DNA of 64,000 bases from Oenanthe sinensis (Eukaryota; Streptophyta; Magnoliopsida; Apiales; Apiaceae). Position 1 is the first letter of the stretch; every line of letters begins with the position of its first letter. Under the pieces are notes generated by a model that worked only from the letters and a program-made list of their open reading frames with translations, was not told the DNA's origin and did not search any database. The stretch is from positions 33,230,860 to 33,294,859 of the forward strand of contig CM053796.1 in the NCBI GenBank assembly GCA_028671895.1. Reading direction: 5' to 3'. This document shows positions 1 through 12,061 of the stretch, one piece after another. A program made the position numbers and the translations under genes.

Positions 1-1774
1 AAGGAATATCATCGTTAAACCACAATGATGAAATTAAAACGCTTCATCCATGTCGTTTCTTATGTATAAATTAAACCTGAATCAGACTAAATGAATGATT
101 ACGAAACAGCCTGCTTACGAAAGTTAATCTTGATTAGTTTGTCTTAATTAAGCATAATTATATTATCCACTAGAGTGTTAAATCAAATATCAAATCTGCT
201 TTTGACAATGAAGTTGATGGCCTTCCAACCATGAGCTAAATATAATAGTAGTTGTGATAATTGATCAAAACAATGATGAGAGAGGGGATATGTTCATCCA
301 GACAAAGATGAATGATTCTCACGAAATTAACATATTAGGGACCGGAAAATACTGTTTAGTAATTTATTTGATTTATGCATATTTTGATATATAATATATA
401 AAAATAATATTTTTGGGAAGGTTTGGTAATGAAACGGATATGTATTTCCTGCAAAAGTTGAAAACATCTTTTTCCAAAAGCATGAGGAACATGATTTTGC
501 TAACAACAACTTTTAGACCAAAAACGTTTTTTCAGACAGCAACTTTTAGAATTTACCAAACAGTTTTCTGACAGCTTTTCAGCAAAAAAACTGTTGTAGC
601 TGTCTGTAACAGCAATACCAAACGGGACCTTAATAACTAAAAAATTATTTTTTGTTTATAGAAATATAAAAACAATTTTCCGTAAACAAATAGGTGTTTG
701 GACTTGTTTTTTTAAGAAAAACGGTTTTCTGGAAAATATATAACTAATTAAAAAAAATTAAAAACAGAAAATATTTATGAAAAGGAAAACGAAAACAATA
801 CCAAACACCACCCAAGTTTTTTGAGCTTGCATGAATCTTTTTCGTGCATATTTGGAAAATAACTTGATAGATTCTTTCATTATTATACCTTTTTTCCCAC
901 TTTTGCTGGTCCGGAATTTCATGTCTAAGAGCAACGAGGAAACACTTTTATAGTTTTCTCGGGCTCTTATTTATTTATTTTTACTGGAATTGACTTTTTC
1001 CTAGAAGAAAAGGTAACCGGATTTAATTTTAGATGTTTCCTCATTATACAGCATAGCGATACTGGTTATTGAAACCCATGTTCCAACGAATCCCACCCAC
1101 GTCTAGGACCACCGCGGTATGTAGGTCCGATTATCTTGAAATACCAACAAGGATGATATAGAGAGGCGCAGCCTGTAGTTGCTAACAAATCTTGACAGTT
1201 GGTTTGTATATCTTATCCTCTCTAATATAAGAATTCTCTATGCGAGAATTGTTTAGAAAGCCAAATCTGACTAGATGATGTCGATAGCCACCAGTAAACG
1301 TAGACATCAAAATAAAATCTGTCCCACCGAGAAATGGTTTTGCTAGTTATGTTTACTATGCAATCCCCACAGGGCCTTGCACTAGCATTAACATTTAACA
1401 CTAAACATTGATTTCAGTCACGACCAAGTTACGACAGCTATCCCAATGTGTATGAACACTAAGAGGACACAATCAGATCGCCTACGTGATCAAGGTGAAT
1501 TCTGCTAAGAACAAACCGCGCAATACATGGAAAGTTGGTATTAGACGTAAAACTGAAACTGACAGCAGATGAGACCAGGAATTAGTGGGGCACTAAGCCA
1601 CCTAAGGCTGATGGAGCATCATCAACTTTTCAATAGAGATACAACTAAAGAAAGCAACAATTTCATCATCTTCTAATATAGGCATATCTAAGGAAAGACT
1701 GAAATGTGAGCTTTCAAATTTGGCGGTTTATAAAGAAAAGCTTAAATGCCAAAATATATGATGTTGATGGTGGC
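1..1774. other. Intergenic DNA, no gene recognised
   Basis: No ORF of protein-like composition and no spliced gene model is visible. Two stretches look like short decayed TIR elements. One is around 411-632, where the right end reads ACCAAACGGGACC. The other is around 691-811, where GGTGTTTGG on the left faces CCAAACACC on the right. Neither has a target duplication I can define. The part from about 1070 to 1640 is less AT-rich, but I see nothing coding in it. Confidence 0.5.
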
Positions 1775-2213
1775 CTATGTTACTCCGACTCTTCTCTTTA
1801 GGTTGCCGTACCCGTGTCGGACACTTGGACACTCGGACACGACACTTATTTCGTGTCGGATCCTTTGACTAAAATGTGGACACTTTGACCAATTTAAAGA
1901 TCAAATATGAGTCAAACTTACGATTCAAAATAAATATGTGAGAATAAAGAAAGAAGCAAGAATGAGATAAGGTTGGAGACGATGCCTAATTTGCAAAGTC
2001 CGGTACAATATCATGTTTAATTTGAATTCTATTGTTACTTTTTGTTAAGATGTCTAACTTATCATACTTGTTATTAATATATTATGACGTGTCCCCGTAC
2101 CCGTGTCTAAAAATAGGACAGTGTCCCCGTGTCCCCAATTTTCAGAGTTTCCAAGTCCGACACACGGATATGTGTCGTGTCCGACACTCCGTACCCGAGT
2201 CAAAGTAACATAG
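1775..2213. mobile_element. Non-autonomous TIR element with 8-bp target duplication
   Basis: The left end reads CTATGTTACTCCGACTC and the right end, on the other strand, reads CTATGTTACTTTGACTC, so the terminal inverted repeats match closely. The 8 bases ATGGTGGC flank both ends (1767-1774 and 2214-2221), or 9 bases if the boundary is moved by one. The inner ends are packed with GTGTCC/GGACAC motifs, with clusters at about 1808-1880 and 2090-2195. No transposase is encoded. An 8- or 9-bp duplication fits hAT or Mutator; the termini do not decide which. The long reading frame over its right end is chance. Confidence 0.8.
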
Positions 2214-2221
2214 ATGGTGGC

Positions 2222-2805
2222 TACTTTTACAATAGAAGCAACTTTGGACTTCCGTCAAGTTGGAGGCCGGAGGAATTTTCTACACAACCCAATTCAAATA
2301 CACAATTACAACCAGAGACCATGATGGTGAATACTATTGCATATATTAATATAAACAAAGGTGTGTGGGAGAAGAATATTATAATTGAAGTGCGCAGATG
2401 GTATACAAGTATAAAATTCAAGAAGTAGATTACGACTTGATCAACAGATGATACAAGTTCTTTGACTGTAAATCCTTAAACTTTTCAAAGTGTTCATAAA
2501 TAATACTAAACCTTGAATCTTCTTTATATATCTAGAATCTTAAATTTTCTTAACTTGTGACATCGGAATCGTAAGACAACTTTGGACTGCAAATTCTATA
2601 TTCTTTACTAAACTCGAGATAAAAGTAACAGCTGACCAATTAATGAGAGTAGGTTAAATCCACCCCTGTTTGGACATATAATAAATATGAATAGTGAGAT
2701 AAAAACAAAAGAAAAAGAACCTTAAATTATTACCTCTAATAAATCAGGCAAAGTACTACTGAAACCTTGAGTCCATGTTTCCTTGCCTTCAATTTGTACA
2801 ACATT
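2222..2805. other. 3' flank of the glucanase gene
   Basis: No gene is seen here. The part next to the glucanase stop codon (about 2600-2805) is the likely 3' UTR and downstream region of that minus-strand gene. Confidence 0.4.
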
Positions 2806-5023
2806 CTAGCATATAAGCCAGAATAGAAGTGCAACAGAAGCGAGGAGAAAGGTGATCATAGACAACCTGGCCTGTAAATAACGGTAAGTAATATAACTGA
2901 AAGTTGGGAAACTAAAGGTGACAAGCAGAAGAAATATTTGTGAACTAAAATTACTAATATATTTTGTCAATGTTTACAAAGAAATTGAAAACAATATACC
3001 TAATCGATTGCAAGTACATTTGACAGAAATGAACACCAGAGGAGGGACAACACTAAAAATAACAAATTGTTCCTTACATTCTTCTGGGAAGCTGAATAAT
3101 CAATACGCGAAAGATCAATACCAGGGACATTACCCACATTACCCTGTATGCCAATGTCATACACAGGACTAACATTAGGATAATAGAGTCCATAGTTCCT
3201 TTCCGATACTGGACCAGGCTTTAAGTTCTCATTGAAAAGTGCAAAAACATATACGTCGATTGGTACCGACGGTTTAGCTGGAGTACCTTGTCTTTGTGCT
3301 ATTCTTTGCATCAAATTTCTATTGTATATACCTGCATTTTCAACTGAAGCTCCTACCTCATCAGAATCCCCCTTAGAAGGCCATCCTGTTTCAGAGATTT
3401 GAACCGGTATGTCCGTATGACCCATTGCTTTCATTGCTGCATAAACTGCATCAATTTGTGCATATAACATGTTATCATATTTCAGATTTGTACCAGGGTC
3501 CTTCATCCCATCATTAGGCTGGAAAAGAACGTAATCAAGAGAAATCTGATCCGGATCATCTTTGTATGCAAAAAAAGGATATGCATTAATAAGAAACGGC
3601 GAATTGGTCTGAGAATGAAAAGTAAGAATTGGTTGCATATATTGAGCAAGATCTTCACGGAAAGTCCCCGCAGATGGTGGGTAGGAATTTCCCAATATTT
3701 GAAATGAATGAGCTGTGGTCACTAATACTTGTTTGTTCAAGCCAAGATTACCAAGTGCCCGATACACTGATTGCATGGCAGGTGCAAGATAAGATTTTAA
3801 CTGATTGTCCGTTCCTGATAACACCTCGTTCCCGACAAAAATGCAAGAAATCTTGGTCTGGCTAAGGTGTGGTTGAACATTTTCTTGAATCCAACTTTGT
3901 GCTCTCATGGGGTCACCCATAGCTTGAAGATCTTGATTTCCAAGCCCGATAATGAATTCAACGTTAGAATTCGAAAACGCAGATAAAACCTTTGGGTCAG
4001 CATCATAAAGCTTCACTCTACTTATATTGAGAGATTTAAGCAGAGACGAAACCCTCGAGGGAGGAGGGAGATTGTCCGCAATCTGACCATAGTTAACTCC
4101 AACTCCAAGACTCTTAGTCCCAATAAATAAATCTGAAATCATGTTTGAAAGAAACCAACATTAAAAAACAATCAACAAAAAAAGCATCAAAACATCTAAA
4201 TCAATTATTCAGCACAAACATTTAAGACCTGAAAGCAATCTACAAATCACAACCAAATCAAAATATACAATATAAATTTTTCAACACAAATTTGTTGAAA
4301 AAGAAAAAGAGATGCCCACATCATGAAAGTGGCAGTCACATCAATATAGAATCAATGACAGCTAGATTCATTACAAATCAAGTAAACCTCTAGTTCCATA
4401 CAATCTAATAACTTAAAATCATTAAATTTTTATATATTGAAAGTCATTAAATTTGCTAATGACAACTCAATAAATTCCCACAAAAACAAGAATGAAAAGC
4501 TACCTACTGAATATAGCAGAAGGCAGAATATACAGGATGACAAAAATGATTCATACACAATTGAATATAGTGAATAGACTCAGCATTTCTTGATACATAC
4601 CCAATTGAGCCAAAGAACCAAAACCAATTAGCAATAACACATATATTCACACAAGAATATAAAAAAAATCACAAGAATTACTTCAAATTACAAACCCTAT
4701 ACATTCAAACAACTCCCAACTAGTTCACAACATATATATACCACAAAGGAAGGAGAGAGAGAGACAGAGATGGTAAAAACACAGTCCCAATCACCCAAAT
4801 CAAGAAATGAACCAAACCCCAGCTGAAAAAAACAAGAAATTTATACAAAACAACACATCATTCACTTTAAAATCAAAAACCCACAATTCTTCACACATTT
4901 TTCACAAGTAAAAAAAAAAAAGAAAAGGAGAGACAAGGGTAGAAAAAGAAAAAGATCAAGAGTGGAACCTGAGAGAGAGAAGAGTTGAACAAGAAGAAAA
5001 AGAGTTTTGAAAACGATGGTCAT
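2806..5023 (-). CDS. GPI-anchored glucan endo-1,3-beta-glucosidase (GH17)
   Basis: This gene encodes a family GH17 enzyme that hydrolyses internal beta-1,3-glucan (callose) bonds, probably at the outer plasma membrane, cell wall or plasmodesmata. I propose three exons: 5023-4969, 4132-3078 and 2871-2806, giving 391 residues. Exon 1 is a signal peptide (MTIVFKTLFLLVQLFSLS). Donor CAG|GTTCC joins acceptor TTTCAG|AT in phase. The mature part begins VGVNYGQIADNLP. It carries the proton donor in VGNEVL (Glu near residue 121) and the nucleophile in SETGWPS (Glu near residue 266). Exon 2 ends at AAT|GTAAGG, and exon 3 (acceptor TTTACAG|GCC) adds ARLSMITFLLASVALLFWLIC, a typical GPI-attachment tail. 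There is no C-terminal X8/CBM43 domain. It resembles Arabidopsis At2g27500 and At5g42100. If intron 2 is retained, a different hydrophobic tail ends at 3000. Confidence 0.92.
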
Positions 5024-5153
5024 TTTTAATTTACTCTTTTTTCTTGAAAATCTCTCTGCTCCCCTTTATTATTTAATTAAGCACCCCCGTTTGCATATAA
5101 TTTTGTGCAAAAGTGTATGGTAGTAATATACTACTAAAGAGCTTTGTTCATGT

Positions 5154-5163
5154 GTTTATATAG
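5154..5163 (-). promoter_or_regulatory. Probable TATA box of the glucanase gene
   Basis: On the minus strand the sequence CTATATAAACA lies about 130 bases upstream of the glucanase start codon. This would allow a 5' UTR of roughly 100 bases that includes a CT-rich leader. Confidence 0.5.
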
Positions 5164-5349
5164 AGACTAGAGAGACATATGTAAGGGGGTCTACAGATGA
5201 TATTTATGTCATGTGGTTTCACATGACTAGTTTACACGTATATCTAGTCCCCATATTACCCCTTTATCATGCTCGCTTCCCAATGTTGATATTACCGACA
5301 TGCCACTTCTACGAACCTGCTACAATCATATTTATACTATATTAAATAC

Positions 5350-5565
5350 TATAGGTCGCTTCGCTTTTTGTACGTAACTTTAGATGCTTTGACCATATAG
5401 TTAAAATTGATATTTTTTAAATTTTCTTTTTCTGAATAAAAATATAATATTTAAATTTTAATTTAAAAAAAGAAAATATTAAAAATATTAATTTTAATTA
5501 TGTGGTAAAAGCACCTAAAGTTACGTGCAAAAAGTCAAACGACCTATAAATAGGACCAGAAGGAG
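5350..5565. mobile_element. Stowaway-type MITE, left end truncated
   Basis: The right end (AGGACCAGAAGGAG followed by TA) and the internal sequence match the complete element at 44626-44857, including GTAACTTTAGATG near the left and AAAAAGTCAAACGACC near the right. The left terminus lacks the CTCCCTC end, so this copy is truncated there. Confidence 0.7.
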
Positions 5566-8500
5566 TATTTAATAGTATTAATAATTTATTATATATTTGA
5601 AGATAATGTTTATAAAATCTACTCCTATTAATTAGGGGTGTATCCTCTATCCTTTTACATTGTATAGCATCTCCCACGGCGTAGTTAAAATTTTAGCTAA
5701 AATAATGTAAAATAGATATTATGTAAAATTTGGTGAACCGGTAAGAGTTTGCACTTAAATCGTATTAGCTATAATAAATAGCTATATTCAAAAAAAAAGT
5801 TTTTGTTATTATTTTTAAATTCCAACAATTATATTACAACGATTATATTCTAACTACTATATAATAATATAAAAGGAAATATTATAAATTCAAATAAAAT
5901 TAATTAATTTTTTTATTCAATACAAGTGAAAATAAAAAGTATAATTAATATAAAGATATTTAATGATAATATTATAATATTTTTATACATTTATACGTAT
6001 TTTAAAATAAAAATAAATAATTAGTACAATTGAAATTATAATAAAATATTTAAACATGAGAAAAAGTAACTAACAAACATTACTTTTATACAATATAGAA
6101 CATATAACTAAAATTATATTTATTTCATACATATTCAAATAATGATATTAATAATTAATAATTTTGGTTAACAATATTCTAAAAAGTATTCTCTAACAAT
6201 ATACATATATGGGTATATTTAAGTAAAATTTTAAAATGTTTTAAATCATCTGAAATCTATTAAAATTCATATTTTATTAATAATTTATTTAAATTTAAAT
6301 AGAATAAAGCCCTAAAATAATTCTATCTTAGTATTGATAATTTATTAAAATATTTATATATTTTTGGAGTACTAAGATTAACCCGACAAATTAAACCAAA
6401 CTAAACTAAATCAAACAAATTAATGAGATGGAAATAAAAATACATAAATATGTAGATAGAGAATTAAAAATAATTAATTAAGTCAATAGATATATTATTA
6501 ATAAATTTATGTCCTATTTAAAATATAAAATTAATTTATAATTTTAAATTTTATCAAATGACAATTTAAATTATATTCAGAAATATATAATTCATTTGAA
6601 TGAAGCATTTCAAACGAAAAGTATCAACTGATAATCACCAGGACAAATCTCATAATTTAAATAAATTTTTTTTTGAAAAAAAATGAATTTAATTTAATAA
6701 TAAAAAGACATACGACATCTGATCGAGTCGAACAAACATAAAATAGTCGTCAGTCTTCATGCGGAGACAATCAAGCGATCTTGATACTCGTTTGACCTAT
6801 TAACCATAAATGCAATTCAATACAAACTTTTATCACTAAATCAGAATCAACCCTCACAATAAAGGAGAGAACAAACACCCTCTCATCAAGGAGAGCAAAG
6901 AAATTGAAATTTCAAATAAAAAACTTAGATCTGAAATACGAAACCACAATTAGAGATATCGGTTACTCCCGAATCCAATAAGCTTCACTTGAATCGAAGA
7001 TGAAAGAAAATCCGAAACTCCGATGATTTTAGATCTAAAAAACAAACCAAACAAACTAAATTAATAAAAATTAAAGGATTTGAGACTCTTCACCGAAAAA
7101 ACCGGTAAAAACCCCGCAAGCTGGGTCGATGGAGGAGATAGGCGGCTGCAGAAATGTAAACCCAAGGAGACCAATAAGTTATAGGTGCATTAAAGAGAAA
7201 TTAATAATTATATTGTAGAGTATTAGGCGAGGACCAGAGGCGGCACAAGTGCTAGGGGGCATATCTTATGTTTGGCTAAGCGGTTTTATTAGTTTATCCA
7301 TTCCTATCGGGTTTATTTTGGATCAAATTAGTAAAGTTTGTGTGTATAGCCGCAACAGTAATAATAAAATAGATTAAAAAAATGAGGGATATTATAATAA
7401 AATTCAGAGTCCAATTCGAAATTGTTTTCTTAAAATAATTTCATCCTTATCATATGTGCAATACGAAGCCAACCCTCTTGAACGAAATCCTAAATATAAA
7501 TGTATATTATTATCATAATTCATAATTTACATTTTATGGACTGTGGAATAATATATTGGTATCATATTTGAACATATAAAGTGTTTTGATATATAGAATT
7601 ATTTACATCTCTTTTCTATTTTAGTGTGAAACTTTTTTTCACTTTTAAATAATAAGAAATGAATTTTAAATTAACATATTTTATCCCTCATTTAATCATT
7701 TTAAAGACTTGAAATCTCTCATAAGGGAGACAAACTCTCAATATAAATTTTTTACAAATACATATTCAAAGTCAAATATTAAAATAACATGTTAACTAGG
7801 CTTTTACCCCAAAAAAACTTGAACATAAAAATATAAAATCATATATCAACCGTTGGTTTTGTAGAAAAGGTGATCGGTTTGTTTTCTATTATGTTTTAAA
7901 GCCAAATTATGTGATCTCATGTGCCTTTGTCCCTTTGGATGTGTGAATGTGGATGCAGAAATTTTATATGCGCCAAATATTATAAACGCGTAACAGTTGT
8001 TTTGCACACCATACTATAATATCAAGTCGATAAAATATTTAAAAATTAAAGTATGGAATGAGAAAGAACGGCCTGATATGAAAGTGTGTATACACATTCA
8101 TATCTGTTTGGCATATTATTCTCCAGCTAAAGAACATCAATTTGACTAATGAAACATTTTTCATTTTTGTTTACTCTATTGTATTATAAAAATGGACCAT
8201 TCGGGATCACTAGAAGTTGAATTTGACACGGATTGTTTGAACCGTTACCTCCGAACTGCTGGGACCCACCACCACATCGACTCAATCACATTTTGCATGG
8301 TTGCACACTTGCACCTTTTCACGAATCGTAGATTAGCATGCTTGCCTTGCTACACAATCACGAGTTCACAACTTGCGTGTTTGTAAATCTAACACTAACT
8401 CTCTAGTTTGGCCGTTTGCGGCTTTTGGGCTTCGTTTATCATTTACTCCGAAATATTCAACCACACGGTCATAAAAGCACGCTAGCTTACCGTATCCAAT

Positions 8501-11500
8501 ACTGTATTAAAATTATGTACCCCTTTAAATTTTGTAAGACAAGGAGAGAACGATATCCGAAATTCTTACTTAGTTAATTTAAAAAATGTCATTTATAATT
8601 TAAAATATAACGTATGTGTTTTAGATTAAAATAATATTTTTATTTTAAATTAAATATATTTATTTGTTTAATTTTAGATAAAGTGATTTTTTTAATAAAT
8701 TTAATTTAAAAAATAAAATTTATATTATTTAAATATAAAAAAATAAAAAAATAAGTTAAATAATGCATTTATTTATATTAGAGTTTGACGGGAAAAAATA
8801 TACTTCAAAGACTCTTAAATTTTTTGGAATTAAATATAGGTTTTTATTAAACAATGTAAATAATTAACCCGAATACTTCAAAGACTCTTAAATTTATTTA
8901 CGTCATATTTTAATTTAAAGTAGATTAGGACTGCTTAAAGTTAATTAACCCGAATACGCTCTTAGACTTACTTACCAAAATAACTTTTTAGAGAAAAAAA
9001 ATTTAAAACGTGTTTAATTATCAAGTAATGCAATCAATCCCCAAGTTTAAAACAAGATAATCAAATAATAGTATTTTAGCAAAACAAAAAAAGTATTACG
9101 GTAAAATCTCTCTAAATTGATCCCTTAGCATGATTACCTCTAAATTGATAAAAACTTACTCGGGATCGATATTAAAAAGTAATAACCCGTTTATCATCAT
9201 AATATTATTTTTGTAAAAAATTGTAATGTTAAATTTCAGTCCTATTTTTGTATAAAGTGGCATTTTTGAAAAATAACATTAGGAATTTAAAAAAATGCTA
9301 TATGATACTAATTTGTGCTAAGTTTTCATATGTAATAATTTTCATTCCATATTTCCATGCATTATCATCTATAAGAGCATCTCCATGGGAGAAACCCCTA
9401 GCTAAAAAATTCTATGTGGCACATATTATAGATAATATGTATAAATTTTGAAACTCTAACCATCCAAAATACTTAGGTAAAATTATAGCCAACTTTTGTC
9501 GAACCTCTCAAAAACTGTAACAAAACTGTACATATAAATTTAATCATTACAGTCAACCTCATTAGAGCACATTACCTTACATATTCCATAAATTTTAGTC
9601 AATCATTATTTTATATTATTTTAGCCAATACCGTTGGAGATACTCTAAAGTTTGTAAGTAATCGTTATGATCTCTGACATTTTTTATATAAAATGTTCAT
9701 AAATTTAATGAATGTTATTGAATTTATAGATAATTGTTTGGAGTGAAAGTATTAACATATATAAAATGTTAGTATACCTTTTCAAAATCCAATATTTATA
9801 TTACAAGAATTGGTCAAAAATATAATATTATTTTTTTTAAAAAAAAGATATAAACTTCTCTTGCGTGATAATTCTCTAAAGTGATAATCTTTTTTAATTT
9901 CTAAAAAATTGCTTTAAAGAGTTTTACTATAGTAACTTCTTTTTTAACAGAAAATAGTACTGTGGTAGTAAATCCAAAAATGATTTTTCATCTAAATTCA
10001 GGCTCTAAAAAAAACAGAATAAAAAAATTATTTAAAATGTATTTGTTAAATGAAAATAGAAGTTGCCATATTGCTTTATAAAAGTCAACATATTCCCAAG
10101 TAAAACTTTAATGCAACATGCAAATTCTTTGTATTAAGAATTAGATCGTGAAATTAACACGAGGATTCCGTTGTCAATGTATTGCCCTCGTACCAGATTA
10201 GCAGCCAACGTTTGACCATGATCATTTGCAAATGTTTGCAAAGTGTACGTGTAGACGTGTTATTTGAATATATGATTTTTCTAATTAAAGTTCAATTATT
10301 AAAGTTTAAATATATACAGACTGAATTTTACTAAAATTCAAACATTTTATTATTGAAGTCATAAATATTCAACCTCTTAATTTCGTAAGATGATAGTCTA
10401 GGGAGTATCCTCTAGTAGTCTAGTCCCATAATCTTACTCAAGATTCCTGTGCTCTTGTAGTAGAAGTAATTTAGTAAAAATGAGCAATTCCACCTCAATC
10501 AAGCTGCTATATTCGTTCAAATCATTCATGAGAACATTTATATATATTTTACCATATTTTAGAAATGAACAATTCTATCTCAATCATGTTATGTTTTTTA
10601 TATTTTTTTAATAATTAGACTTGTAACCTTACATGAACCGATAAAGTATAAATCGTTTATTTCGGGCTATTTGTTAATTCTGAACCATATTTTTTGAATG
10701 AATAAAAATTCTGGATGAATATCAATTCTGAACGATTCAATTTTAAATCGTTTGTTAAATTTAAATTATATTTTCTGAATACATATAATTTCTGAATTAT
10801 TAAAATTTAAAATTATAAAATTTTCAATTAAAAACCACTTGTTAATATTGTATCAAAAAAACATCCGTATATATTCATTAGTATTCCAATTAGTACTTCA
10901 TTTAAGGTTTTTTATAAAAATTTTGTTTATATGAATATATAATATTCAATATAAAAAATCTGTCAAAAAATAAAAATATTCAATATAAAATTAAATAAGA
11001 TTAAATTTATATTAACTTAAATAAATATACATATTGTGAATTATAAAAACATTATATTAAAGTAAATATGTGATACTTTAGTACCAAAAAAATATTTAGA
11101 TAATAATTTTTATTAAAGACAGATGACAATGTATTAAAAATACATGTTTTTAAATGAATTAATAAAAAATTTTAACCTACTTTGGAACTTGGAAGTGAAA
11201 GAATGTTCTAATTAGCTCGCTATTATTCACACAAATTTTGTCTCGTCCAGTAACTCTGGTAGATTATGCAAACAATCAGAACAAACAATTACTTGATAAT
11301 TAAACACGTTTCTTATATTTAATCACAAACATTTATATTTACAGTATCGATTGAAAGTAAATGTGGAATGGGGAAGCTTAGGTTGATCCAGGCCAAGGCC
11401 CAACAATTACTTGTTCTATCGGTTCTGGTCTTTGTTTCTTTCTACTGGCACTACTATTTAATTATTTATTAATATACTTATTATGTTCTATAATTTTAAT

Positions 11501-11992
11501 TTTATTTTGGCTTTAAAAAATCAAATTAATTAACCAATTTTTTATTAGCAAATTAATTATATTTCACTATTTTAAAAAAAACTATAACTAAAAACTTTAA
11601 TAAATTTATTATAACAAGAATTTTGTAAATTTGTAATATTATAAATAAATAAATTTTAGTGGGGAATCAAAATCAGATTAATTTAACTTTTAACAAGTCA
11701 AACTCCAACAAAAGATATGGGAGGGATGAAATATTTCTTTTAATATTTTTTCCAGAATCATAAGGAATAAAAAAGAATATTGTTAGAAAGAAAAATTCTA
11801 ATTCTAATAGTATCTCTGAATTTTCGAATTGCAACATTTACCAAAAAATTTAGTGAAACGGTAAAATTGAGAATTTGAAACCCATTTCCAAAACTCACCG
11901 TCTCGAAGCAAAAAGGGAAAGTGTAACTCCAAATTACACTCACTAGATTTGGAAAAAGTACACACTTTTACACACATCCCGAGGAAAACAAA
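5566..11992. other. AT-rich intergenic region
   Basis: No gene is recognised. Most of it is A/T-rich filler with homopolymer runs. The stretch 6690-7260 is noticeably richer in G and C than its surroundings and could be the remnant of an exon or a retroelement leader, but I could not assign it. A PIF/Harbinger-like MITE lies at 9375-9645. ORFs near 8192 and 9248 have no protein-like features. Confidence 0.5.
9375..9645. mobile_element. PIF/Harbinger-like MITE with TAA target duplication
   Basis: The left end GAGCATCTCCA and the right end, read on the other strand as GAGTATCTCCA, form terminal inverted repeats. TAA flanks both sides (9372-9374 and 9646-9648), as expected for PIF/Harbinger. 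There is no coding capacity. The internal AGCTAAAA and TTTTAGCC motifs extend the symmetry. Confidence 0.6.
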
Positions 11993-12005
11993 ACATATAT
12001 ATACA
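11993..12005 (+). promoter_or_regulatory. Probable TATA box of the NF-YB11-like gene
   Basis: The sequence CATATATATACACCC lies about 60 bases before the ATG at 12062. That spacing suits a TATA box with a short 5' UTR. Confidence 0.5.
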
Positions 12006-12061
12006 CCCACCCACGTACTAACTAGTTACATAGTACTTGCATTGTCTTAACAAGCTGAAAC

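Noticed and set aside
2129..2428. 99-residue plus-strand ORF
   Set aside because: It runs from inside the TIR element across its end into flanking DNA and has no domain or splice support.
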